Both the position numbers and the translations under genes were made by a program. Positions 1-8,070 of a DNA stretch of 18,648 bases are shown here, in pieces; position 1 is the first letter of the stretch; each line of letters starts with the position of its first letter. The stretch is from Candidatus Parvarchaeota archaeon (lineage in GTDB: Archaea > Nanobdellota > Nanobdellia > Parvarchaeales > Parvarchaeaceae). The notes beneath the pieces are model-generated. The model saw only the letters and a program-made list of their open reading frames with translations. It searched no databases and was not told the DNA's origin. The DNA lies in contig JAMCSQ010000028.1 of NCBI GenBank assembly GCA_023378805.1, positions 1 to 18,648 on the forward strand, written 5' to 3'.

Positions 1-240
1 TTAGAGTAGCATTTGCAGGTATGCCATTCGGTAATTTTATCCAGAATATGGCATACTTTGAAGTATAATTCTCAAGCCAGCTGTCTATTACACTGCCATT
101 TAATGTATCAAAGAACTCCACGTTTTGAAATTTATGCCCTGTAGTTAGGTTTATGTACTTTTTGTATGCAGAATAAGAGAAATTAACCATCTGCTGGAAT
201 GGTGCAGGCGTAGCCGAGTCCTGGCTGTTATGTATAAAAA
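1..240 (-). other. Start of a second DUF2341-like module (cut by window edge)
   Basis: The PFQQM motif recurs at 188-202, followed by NFSYSAYKKYINLTTG, VEFFDTLNGSVIDSWLEN and FWIKLPNGIPANATL. This is the same order of motifs as in the module at 1300-1600. A lectin-like domain would be expected beyond the left edge if the module is complete. Confidence 0.72.
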
Positions 241-3200
241 TCAAAAGAGCAGGTGGCAGAATTAAGCTAGGTTTTGTTGTTCCATTATAAGTTATGCTTA
301 CTTTAGAACCATTATACACCCCTGCTTCTGTAAAAGTAGTCTTACAAAGCGTTGAATTAGAAAATATGATAGTTTTACTGTATCCTGCTGACAGATATCC
401 AGATGAGGGGGAAGGAATATAGGTAGTAACACAATCCAAGATTGAAGAGGAGTTATGCAATGTTGGGACTAAATACGAGTAATTACCTATTACTGTAGTG
501 AAATTTATTTTCGAAGTTATGGAATGTTTATTTATGCTGTCATATGTTACCGACCAATTATAATTCGGCGGAAGCCCCTGCTCCACAAAATAGGTGGTTA
601 CAAAAGTTGAATTAATAAGATTTGTTGGCATTATTCCGTTTGGAGGGTAGGCACGTACACGAGCCCATATGTAAGTTTCTGTTATACTTGTTGATATACT
701 CGCCCAATTTGCCCCAAGCCCTAAATATAATGAACCTGTTGGGCTGTCAGTAGAAGAAGAAGTATATGTATAATAGTTTGTTTGCGTTGCTCCGTTAAAT
801 CCATACCAGTAATTCGTTGAGCCAGTATAACCTACTCCTAAAAGCCAATTAGACGCTGCAGCATTATTTCCTGTAGAAGAGGCAAAATATGCTGAAGAAT
901 CTCCTTGTTGCGCATTCCAATAGCCGGAATTTGCACTGTTTATACTCCAATCGATGACAGGACTTGAAGCTCCATCTGCTGCAGGATTTGTTTGGGTATT
1001 GGATGCACTTAATGTAGGGTTATATGTCCTTATATTGCCTGCAAATGTTGAAGTTGAAAATAGTGTTTCTGCAATTATATCAGGAGAAAAGGTCGATGTC
1101 GAATAAATAACGTAGTCTCCAGAAGAACCAGAAGATATGGTGATTGAAAGTCCATTATTTACAGTTCCACCATTACCAACCACAGTCCATTTGCTTGTAT
1201 TTAAACTTGTTCCTTTAAAGTCGCTGTAGAAATTGAATACATTAGCCCCATCATCGTATTCTGCATACGTTGGTGATAGCTGCGGAGCTTCACCGGTGGT
1301 TCTGTTGTTGAAATTATTGGAATAAGGAAGAAGTGTTTGATTAAATATCATGTTGATTGTAATACCACTTTTCGCGGGAATACTTCGTAGTCTAAGCCAA
1401 TATACTGTATCATTGGAAGTGTTTGAATTACCCGATTCCAGCCATGAGGGTATTAAGGTTCCATTCTGATATGTAAATATTATGTTTGTCAATCCGGAAT
1501 TTTCGTACTCGGAGTATTTTGATGAGTTTATGCTGAGCATCTGCTGGAACGGCTGTGAAGTTGATATTGACTGATTGTTATAGATTGAAATAGGTAGTAT
1601 AACCGGTTTTTTATAGGCAGAAGTGTCATTTGAAAAGTCAACAGTAAAGTTTGAACCAGCCTCTAAATACGAACTTGAAATGTTCGGGATAAACCCGGAA
1701 TTATAGTCTATAGACGGATAAATTTCAAAGCTGTAATTCCTGTTATAATTGGTAGTAAACTCTATTGTGCCTGATTTGGAGGAATGGTTCTGGCCATCAA
1801 GATTTACCTTCCAAACATAACCTGAAGGAAGGTTTAATTCATTGAAATATGTATGACAGATACTGCTGAAGACTATCGATGTTGTTGAGCCTGAAACCGC
1901 ACTGCCACTTACGGGCGATGGAATAAAACTGCACTGGGACTCATTTTTAGTTTGTATAGAAAATGCGAAAGAAGAAAAAACAGAATCATTAAATGTTATG
2001 TTCCTTTCAGTAGAAAAGTTCCTTATGCTGTCATATGTTACCGACCAATTATAATTTAAAGGCAAACCTGTCTCAGTGAAAGTAGTTACACAGAAAGAAA
2101 CTGAAAAACTTACCTTAGTGCTTGAACCTGCAGCAATATTACCACTTGCAGGCGTTGGAGTATATTGGCAGCCGGCTACAATTATTGCGGGCACAGTAAA
2201 ATTATGCAACCCTTTTGAAGTATTAAAAAAGATATGGGTATAGGCAGATGCATTAAGCTCATCAGCAAAAGTCACATTCCACGTAGTGCTGCTAGGCAAG
2301 CCGGTCTCTGTAAAATTGGAAATACAATACTCTTCCGTAAACTTCACTGACAGATATGAACCAGCTTGAGAGTATCCCTTTGATTCGTTCGGAACAAAGT
2401 AGCAGTTGTCGTATTCTGATGCCGGTATGAAAAAAGAATAATTGCCGCTGAGGATATTGAAACTTATGTCTGATAAAACTGATGAATTTGTAATGTTATC
2501 ATATTTAACAGACCAACTGACATTAGAAGGCAGACCGCTCTCTACGAACTCCGAATAGCAATCATTGGAAAAGCTAATTTTTGTGCTTGAACCTGCGATT
2601 AGATAACCGCTGCTTGGATTAGGAGTTAAGTAGCAGTTAGCCGATACCTGTATTCTAGGAACTGAAAAAGAGAAATTACCATAAATTGAATCCACGTACA
2701 ACGAAGTATTTGACGAATAATTAGTTATGCCATCGAATTTAACGCTCCAAGTTATACCTTTGGACAGCCCAGTTTCATTGAATAAAGTGATACAGGAAGA
2801 AGAAAATGAAAGAAGCAAAGAAGAACCCGCTGCTACATGACCACTACTTGGATTAGGAGTAAAAACACAGTTGTATTCTTTTACACTATATGCAGTGAAG
2901 TCAAAAGTCCCTGGAATTGTTGAAAGCTGCAGTGAAGTCTTATTAGAGCTGTAATTCACATTATTATATGTGAAGCTCCATTTACTGCCTTTTGGAAGAT
3001 TATTGGCTGTAAATGTAGTATAACATCTTGTCTGATTGAATACTACATAAAATGTAGAGCCAGCTGTAAGATTTGAAGATTCATTTTCAGCAATATATAA
3101 ACAATTGTCTATTATCAAGTTTTGAACAGCAAATTTATAAATGCCCGGCTGCGTGACCAATTGAATGTTTGTTGTTACAGAGCTTACGTTTTCATTATCA

Positions 3201-6200
3201 TATGTCAAGTTCCATTCAGTTCCGGGTGGAAGGCCATTTTCATAGAATACAGTAGTACACCCCCCACTGTAATTTACAGTTATGCTGGAACCTGCTACTG
3301 CAGTCCCACTAGATGGATTTGGATGATATGAACAGCTTGAATTGCCTATAAATGGCAAACTATAAGCATATGTGCCGTTTATAGACGGAACTTTTATAAC
3401 AGTGCTGTTTGATGAAACGGTTGTGCCATTATAAGTCACAAACCAGTATTCATTGTTAAACAAACCTTTTTCAGTAAACTTGGTAGTACACTTTGCAGTA
3501 AAATGAACGGAAAAGAAGGCGCCTGCGGCTGTACTGCTAGAAAAAGGCTGTGGTTCAAATATACAATTTGACAGGTTTATGGGATAGAATTTCGCAGTGA
3601 AAATTCCGGCAGGAGTGGTTATTGTGACATTGTTCGCTGAAGGACTTTTAGTTATGCCATCAAAAGTAAGTTTCCATTGCGATCCAGCAGGTAAGCCGGT
3701 TTCTATAAACGTAGTGTTGCAGTTATTTTCTACGAAAGAGATACTTTTGTTTCCGCCTGCAGTAAGATAACCTGAAGAAGGAGATGGAAGGAACGAACAA
3801 TATGCATAATCAACGGTCTTTACGGAGAACGAAAAGTTGCCTGGAAGCGTAACAAAACTTATGTTTGATATACGTGACGAATTTGTATCTCCATTATAGA
3901 TAACTGTCCAGATTACATTGGAAGGCAGACCATTTTCTGAAAACGTTGATAGACATTCCTTTGTGTAAGATATTGCAGTAGACTCTCCCGCTATCAAATA
4001 AGAAGATCTAGGTTTAGGATAGTAGAAACATCCCGAAGTTATTTTGACTATGCCAGATGCATACGAATGATTGCCTGGGGCAGCATATATGCTTACAGTC
4101 CCATTGCGAGAGCTACCTGAAACTCCATTAAAAGTCACGTTCCACTGCGTATTGATTGGAAGACCTGTTTCATTGAACAACGTCTTACACGCATTTGCAT
4201 ACGTTATTAAGATAGAAGAACCAGCTATCGCTGTTCCGTTTGCAGAACTGATGTTTATGTGGCAATCCTGTTCTGAGATGCTTTTCGGCCTTATGTAATA
4301 ATTATATGTACTAGTGGAAAACGAATTGTTGAAGATTATCTCGGTAGAAGAAGAAACTTTTAGTAAGTTGTTAAAAGTCACGTTCCACTGCGTATTGATT
4401 GGAAGACCTGTTTCATTGAATTTAGTAAGACAGAATTTTCCCGTAAAATTAACATTGAGAACGGATGAAGTATTTAGGGTTCCCTGCGTCACATTGGAAA
4501 CGTAAAAACATCCGTTACTCTCCGCCGTAAATATCTTAAAATTGTGCACTCCAACCTGAGTTAAGAATGAAATTTGATTCGAAGCAGAAGAAGCGTTTAT
4601 GCCATCGAAATAAACTTTCCATTGCGTGTTACTAGGCAGACCTATTTCCTTAAAGTAGGTAACACAATCATTTTCAAAAACTATTGAAAGGTTATCTCCT
4701 GGAGTTATATAACCTGAGGAAGGCTGCGGATTGTATGCGCATGCTCCACTTATTGGTACACTTTCCACACTATAAGGATTAGCGGAAGAATTTGAAGAGT
4801 TGACTATTATTTCATTTGTGGAGGAAGAATACAGATTATAATAATAGACCATATGTGGATTATTTGAATTATAATCAAAGTAATTCGGATAAGAGTCGTT
4901 CACCTCCCATTTAGTGTTGCTGGGCAAGCCCGTTTCACTGAAAATAGTCCTGCATGCCCCCGTAAAATGCACTGTAAATAAAGAACCTGCCATTATTTCA
5001 CTGCTATAACTGGCAGAGAATACACAGCCATCGATCTTTATTGGTGGTATATACAGTGAATAATTTCCGGGCTTTGTACTAATTAAATCATAATTCTTTA
5101 TGGAGAAATTAGTAATGTTATTAATAGCTACACTCCAATTTGTATCTGCTGGTAAGCCAGTTTCAGTTAGGTTAGAGATGCATGAAACTGGAGAGAAATA
5201 AACATTTGCATTGCTGCCCGATATAAGAGTTCCGCTTGAATTTAACGAATCAAAAAGGCAGCCTCTGCCATTAGTGTTCTGTATTTTATATGAATAATTA
5301 CCTGGAAAGTTTAATATGGACAGATTATTTTTATTGCTATAAACAATCGTTCCGTCGTACGTTACCGACCAGTACACACTGTTGTACAATCCTTTTTCAT
5401 AAAACGTAGATATGCATTTTTCAACGTAGGTTACGGTTACGGGCGTGCCTGCTGTATCGTTTACACTTACTGGCTGCGGTATAAAGTAACAATTTCCTCC
5501 CGCGCTTACATTGCTTATAAAATATGGAAAAGTACCATATCTTGTTTTTATAGATATTAATGTACCTATAGACGAATTCAGTTTCCCGCTGTAATTTACA
5601 TTCCATAAACTATTCGCAGGCAAACCTTTCTCGTAAAAATCTGTGTAGCATAAACTGTTGAATCTTATGTTAACAGTAGATCCTGCTTTTACCGTTCCAC
5701 TGGATTCGTTCGGTGAGAAAACGCATGTTCCAAGAGTGATCTTTTCCGCTGAAAAAGTGTAATTTCCTGGAAAACTACTAAAAGATATGGAACTTGCCTG
5801 AGAATCTGAAGCACTGCCATTAAATATCACCTGCCATGATGTGCCTGAGGGCAAACCTGACTCTACAAAAGCTGTATCACATGTAGTAAGGTTAAATGTT
5901 ACATGTATATTATTACCAACTTCTGTTGATCCTGATGTAGAATTCGGGGCATAGTTACAACCTTTATAGCTGGTCTGAGGTATCTGATAATAATACTTTC
6001 CCTGCGGCAGAAGAAAAGACATGTTAGGAGTTACAGAATGCTTAGTTACAGCCGCAAAAGTAACCGTCCAGTTGGCACCCGCCGGCAAACCGGGATCTAT
6101 GAAACTCGTTACGCAGCTATCTGTAAACGACACTGTCTCATTAGAGCCTGCAGTTACCTTTCCGGAAGAAGGAGAAGGGATATAGTAACATCCTTTGCTG

Positions 6201-8005
6201 ATGGGCAGCGAAGGTATTGAAAATATATAGGAACCATTTATAGTATTGAAGTTTATAATTGTAATCGTTGAAGATTTTGTGACGTTGTCAAACGTTACAT
6301 TCCAATTTGTGTTACTAGGTAAGTTGGTCTCTACGAACTCAGTGCCGCACTCTCCCGAAAAATGTATACTTTGCAGATCTCCGGCCAATATGCTCCCGTT
6401 TTCCGGATTTGGTGTGAAAGTACAGTTGCCTATCCTTATTGTGGATACATTAAAGGAAAAAGTCTTTCCTCTATAGTAAGGGAACTCTATAGAAGAATTA
6501 AATGCGCCGTCCCTTGTCTGATTGTCGTAATTAACGGACCAGCTAACTCCTGAAGGCAGACCGCTGGAAACAAATATAGTGTGGCATGTCTGTGAAAAAG
6601 ATATAAAAATAGAAGAACCGGCTGTTAAATTTCCAGTTGAAGGTGTAGGAGAGTATACGCATCCGCCCTTGGTTGAATTTGGAATCGAAAAGGAGGAGAA
6701 GATATCAGAGGTATTGAACTTTATTATGTTTGCCGCGGACTGCAGCGTTTTATTGTCGTACTTTACGCTCCAATTCACTCCTGCGGGAAGACTATTTTCA
6801 GAAAAGGCAGTCGTACAGCTTGCTGAGAATAAAACAGAAATCGGAGACCCTGCAATAACTGGGTTGGTGGAATTTATGGCTGGATTGAAGGTACAGTTCC
6901 CTATTATTATACTTGCTATACTTAGATTATTTAAAGAGTAATTTGTGCCTATGCTCAAAAAGAAAGAAGAAGAATACTCTATTTTACTGTTGTATTCTGC
7001 ACTCCATTTTGTACCGGTTGGCAATCCTTCTTCGCTAATAGTTGTATTACATAAAGAATTAAACGTTATAAGAATGTTCTGACCAACAGTGGCATTTCCA
7101 TACTCAGGACTAGGAGTAAAAATGCAATTGTTCTTTTTAACTGTTGAGACATTGAATATTGGAACGAAAGAAGCATTGGTTACAGGGATAAAAATCATCT
7201 GTGTTGAATTTGAAGTATTACTAATTTTGTCGTATTTTATCGTCCAGTTATAACCTGATGGTAAGCCAGTTTCCAAAAAAGTGACTTTGTTGGATTTGGA
7301 ACCGCATGTTGTGAAGAAGATTATATACTTGGAAGAGCCAGCATATACATATCCCGACTGAGGATACGGATAGTAAGGGCAGCCATTGTATGTAGAATCT
7401 GACACTGAAAAAGAATAATCTCCGTATGACGATGAAAAGTAGGTTGAATTAGTGTTTATGCTCCTTGAAACGTTGTCATAGGTTATCGTCCAGTTTACGT
7501 TGTCAGGCAAGCCATATTGATTAAAAGTAGTATTACAAACCGCAGAAAACGAAACGTAAATGTAAGAGCCCGCGGCTATTGTGCCTGATTCGGGAGTAGG
7601 CGAGAAAGTGCAGCCTCCCAAGAAAACTTTGTTGACGTTGAACGAAAAGTTTTTAAGAAATGATGAGTAATTTAAATAATTTGCGTTTGAATAGAACACG
7701 CTGGAAGAAAATGAAACTGACCAAAGGGTGCCAATAGGCAGCCCTGATTCGTAAAAAAGGGTGTATTTAGGGATAGGAATCGACTTAGTGCTGTTTGTAG
7801 TGTTTATCGGAGGGGTAACACTTATGTTTTTCGGTGGCGTTATAGTTAAAGGTTTTAGTCCAAGCAACTTTGCAAGATTAAAATTTAAGAAGCCGCTAAT
7901 AGTGCTTAAAAAGAATAGAATAATCAGAAGTATAGACAGCACAACCATAAAAGTGGTAAAGTGGAGTTTATAACCTTTCCTTTCAGCCGGTTCAGTAGAT
8001 CTCAT
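1..8005 (-). CDS. Giant membrane-anchored repeat surface protein (partial, C-terminus beyond window)
   Basis: A single open frame runs from ATG at 8005 to the left edge, at least 2,668 codons, with no stop. Residues 1-13 are short and basic; residues about 16-38 are one hydrophobic segment, likely a signal anchor or uncleaved signal peptide. Residues 50-80 form a Pro/Thr/Asn-rich stalk. From residue 81 there are 26 tandem repeats of about 79 residues, each with F-x-E-x-GLPxGxxWxVxYD, a YSF strand, then GCxYxPxPxSGxxxAGS. Residues about 2127-2455 are a DUF2341-like plus lectin-like module, followed by a 27th repeat and a second DUF2341-like start. GLPxGxxW repeats are known from thermopsin-like and other surface proteins of acidophilic archaea. 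Abundant N-x-S/T sites and paired cysteines fit an extracellular location. I infer an adhesin or cell-envelope role; the ligand is unknown. Start choice rests on the hydrophobic segment directly after it and the promoter just upstream. Confidence 0.93.
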   Translation of the reverse strand, partial: MRSTEPAERKGYKLHFTTFMVVLSILLIILFFLSTISGFLNFNLAKLLGLKPLTITPPKNISVTPPINTTNSTKSIPIPKYTLFYESGLPIGTLWSVSFSSSVFYSNANYLNYSSFLKNFSFNVNKVFLGGCTFSPTPESGTIAAGSYIYVSFSAVCNTTFNQYGLPDNVNWTITYDNVSRSINTNSTYFSSSYGDYSFSVSDSTYNGCPYYPYPQSGYVYAGSSKYIIFFTTCGSKSNKVTFLETGLPSGYNWTIKYDKISNTSNSTQMIFIPVTNASFVPIFNVSTVKKNNCIFTPSPEYGNATVGQNILITFNSLCNTTISEEGLPTGTKWSAEYNSKIEYSSSFFLSIGTNYSLNNLSIASIIIGNCTFNPAINSTNPVIAGSPISVLFSASCTTAFSENSLPAGVNWSVKYDNKTLQSAANIIKFNTSDIFSSFSIPNSTKGGCVYSPTPSTGNLTAGSSIFISFSQTCHTIFVSSGLPSGVSWSVNYDNQTRDGAFNSSIEFPYYRGKTFSFNVSTIRIGNCTFTPNPENGSILAGDLQSIHFSGECGTEFVETNLPSNTNWNVTFDNVTKSSTITIINFNTINGSYIFSIPSLPISKGCYYIPSPSSGKVTAGSNETVSFTDSCVTSFIDPGLPAGANWTVTFAAVTKHSVTPNMSFLLPQGKYYYQIPQTSYKGCNYAPNSTSGSTEVGNNIHVTFNLTTCDTAFVESGLPSGTSWQVIFNGSASDSQASSISFSSFPGNYTFSAEKITLGTCVFSPNESSGTVKAGSTVNIRFNSLCYTDFYEKGLPANSLWNVNYSGKLNSSIGTLISIKTRYGTFPYFISNVSAGGNCYFIPQPVSVNDTAGTPVTVTYVEKCISTFYEKGLYNSVYWSVTYDGTIVYSNKNNLSILNFPGNYSYKIQNTNGRGCLFDSLNSSGTLISGSNANVYFSPVSCISNLTETGLPADTNWSVAINNITNFSIKNYDLISTKPGNYSLYIPPIKIDGCVFSASYSSEIMAGSLFTVHFTGACRTIFSETGLPSNTKWEVNDSYPNYFDYNSNNPHMVYYYNLYSSSTNEIIVNSSNSSANPYSVESVPISGACAYNPQPSSGYITPGDNLSIVFENDCVTYFKEIGLPSNTQWKVYFDGINASSASNQISFLTQVGVHNFKIFTAESNGCFYVSNVTQGTLNTSSVLNVNFTGKFCLTKFNETGLPINTQWNVTFNNLLKVSSSTEIIFNNSFSTSTYNYYIRPKSISEQDCHINISSANGTAIAGSSILITYANACKTLFNETGLPINTQWNVTFNGVSGSSRNGTVSIYAAPGNHSYASGIVKITSGCFYYPKPRSSYLIAGESTAISYTKECLSTFSENGLPSNVIWTVIYNGDTNSSRISNISFVTLPGNFSFSVKTVDYAYCSFLPSPSSGYLTAGGNKSISFVENNCNTTFIETGLPAGSQWKLTFDGITKSPSANNVTITTPAGIFTAKFYPINLSNCIFEPQPFSSSTAAGAFFSVHFTAKCTTKFTEKGLFNNEYWFVTYNGTTVSSNSTVIKVPSINGTYAYSLPFIGNSSCSYHPNPSSGTAVAGSSITVNYSGGCTTVFYENGLPPGTEWNLTYDNENVSSVTTNIQLVTQPGIYKFAVQNLIIDNCLYIAENESSNLTAGSTFYVVFNQTRCYTTFTANNLPKGSKWSFTYNNVNYSSNKTSLQLSTIPGTFDFTAYSVKEYNCVFTPNPSSGHVAAGSSLLLSFSSSCITLFNETGLSKGITWSVKFDGITNYSSNTSLYVDSIYGNFSFSVPRIQVSANCYLTPNPSSGYLIAGSSTKISFSNDCYSEFVESGLPSNVSWSVKYDNITNSSVLSDISFNILSGNYSFFIPASEYDNCYFVPNESKGYSQAGSYLSVKFTEEYCISNFTETGLPSSTTWNVTFADELNASAYTHIFFNTSKGLHNFTVPAIIVAGCQYTPTPASGNIAAGSSTKVSFSVSFCVTTFTETGLPLNYNWSVTYDSIRNFSTERNITFNDSVFSSFAFSIQTKNESQCSFIPSPVSGSAVSGSTTSIVFSSICHTYFNELNLPSGYVWKVNLDGQNHSSKSGTIEFTTNYNRNYSFEIYPSIDYNSGFIPNISSSYLEAGSNFTVDFSNDTSAYKKPVILPISIYNNQSISTSQPFQQMLSINSSKYSEYENSGLTNIIFTYQNGTLIPSWLESGNSNTSNDTVYWLRLRSIPAKSGITINMIFNQTLLPYSNNFNNRTTGEAPQLSPTYAEYDDGANVFNFYSDFKGTSLNTSKWTVVGNGGTVNNGLSITISSGSSGDYVIYSTSTFSPDIIAETLFSTSTFAGNIRTYNPTLSASNTQTNPAADGASSPVIDWSINSANSGYWNAQQGDSSAYFASSTGNNAAASNWLLGVGYTGSTNYWYGFNGATQTNYYTYTSSSTDSPTGSLYLGLGANWASISTSITETYIWARVRAYPPNGIMPTNLINSTFVTTYFVEQGLPPNYNWSVTYDSINKHSITSKINFTTVIGNYSYLVPTLHNSSSILDCVTTYIPSPSSGYLSAGYSKTIIFSNSTLCKTTFTEAGVYNGSKVSITYNGTTKPSLILPPALLIFIHNSQDSATPAPFQQMVNFSYSAYKKYINLTTGHKFQNVEFFDTLNGSVIDSWLENYTSKYAIFWIKLPNGIPANATL
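300..600 (-). repeat. Isolated 27th GLPxGxxW repeat after the lectin module
   Basis: The translation reads TYFVEQGLPPNYNWSVTYD, then a YSY strand, DCVTTYIPSPSSGYLSAG, and a second Cys before the next TFTEAG start. It therefore has the whole unit plan, including the cysteine pair, although the DUF2341/lectin module separates it from the main array. Part of its DNA is identical to repeat 25. Confidence 0.88.
532..565 (-). repeat. 34-bp direct repeat shared by repeats 27 and 25
   Basis: Identical to 2023-2056. It covers the codons for NYNWSVTYDSI. The two copies lie either side of repeat 26 and the DUF2341/lectin module. Confidence 0.9.
590..1625 (-). other. DUF2341-like plus concanavalin/laminin-G-like module within the giant protein
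   Basis: The frame here reads a PFQQML motif (1538-1552), then IIFTYQNGTLIPSWLES, a WLRLRSIPA stretch and a GIT-hydrophobic strand. This order matches the DUF2341 pattern as I remember it. It is followed by YDDGANVFNFYSDF, a TSKWTV segment, a Ser/Thr/Gly/Asn-rich beta region and a closing WARVRAYPPNG. In many archaeal and bacterial surface proteins DUF2341 is followed by such a lectin-like jelly roll, which suggests glycan binding (inference). This module contains no cysteine, unlike the flanking repeats. Confidence 0.72.
2023..2056 (-). repeat. 34-bp direct repeat, copy in repeat 25
   Basis: Identical partner of 532-565, about 1.5 kb away, in the same position of the repeat unit. Confidence 0.9.
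4128..4177 (-). repeat. 50-bp direct repeat, copy in repeat 16
   Basis: These 50 bases are identical to 4371-4420, exactly 243 bp (81 codons) away. They encode the segment around GLPINTQWNVTF in adjacent repeats 15 and 16. Other neighbouring repeats share far less DNA identity, so this copy looks recently duplicated or converted. Confidence 0.93.
4371..4420 (-). repeat. 50-bp direct repeat, copy in repeat 15
   Basis: Identical partner of 4128-4177, in the same position of the repeat unit and in the same frame. Confidence 0.93.
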
Positions 8006-8070
8006 AAGATGTATTGTATTACTGTTTATTATTTTTATATATATTATTAATATATATTGATATAATTAAT
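8006..8070. promoter_or_regulatory. Divergent AT-rich promoter between the giant surface gene and the AP endonuclease gene
   Basis: The 65 bases between the two ATGs are almost pure A/T. On the plus strand a TATA-like run (TTTTTATATATAT, 8033-8045) lies about 30 bases before the ATG at 8071. Read on the minus strand, the same tract gives ATATATAAAAA about 33 bases before the ATG at 8005. Both genes probably share this core, giving short or absent leaders. No Shine-Dalgarno-like sequence precedes either start. Confidence 0.6.

Larger units (their letters stand above)
1627..7765 (-). repeat. Array of 26 tandem ~79-residue GLPxGxxW repeats
   Basis: The repeat period is about 236 bp, measured from the conserved Trp codon of repeat 1 (near 7720) to that of repeat 26 (near 1812). 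The Trp codons fall near 7720, 7490, 7243, 7000, 6770, 6540, 6302, 6067, 5835, 5608, 5371, 5138, 4907, 4621, 4382, 4142, 3908, 3674, 3449, 3212, 2972, 2744, 2513, 2280, 2045 and 1812. Each unit looks like an all-beta domain of Ig or fibronectin type (inference). Repeat 13 is longer, with an Asn/Tyr/Ser-rich insertion after its Trp (about 4780-4900). Repeats are mostly diverged at DNA level, so the array is old, with local exceptions listed separately. Confidence 0.93.

Noticed and set aside
5421..5606. Minus-strand 61-codon frame inside the giant gene
   Set aside because: It lies in a different frame from the long continuous frame on the same strand and has no recognisable features.
6579..6941. 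Plus-strand open frame of 120 codons (and the similar ones at 3122-3331, 4071-4505, 6038-6553)
   Set aside because: All lie antisense to the giant minus-strand gene. Their internal similarity is only the mirror of the repeats, and they match no family.
1627..7765. Regular 236-base periodicity as a CRISPR or DNA-level satellite
   Set aside because: The period is whole codons within one frame, units are diverged at DNA level but conserved at protein level, and no short identical repeats with unique spacers occur.
7761..7973. Plus-strand 70-codon frame with hydrophobic segments
   Set aside because: It is antisense to the membrane anchor and stalk of the giant protein; its hydrophobic look comes from the A/T-rich complement.
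8014..8070. Upstream ATG giving the AP endonuclease a hydrophobic 19-residue leader
   Set aside because: The added part covers the promoter tract, and the family's conserved start is the ATG at 8071; a cytoplasmic repair enzyme needs no leader.
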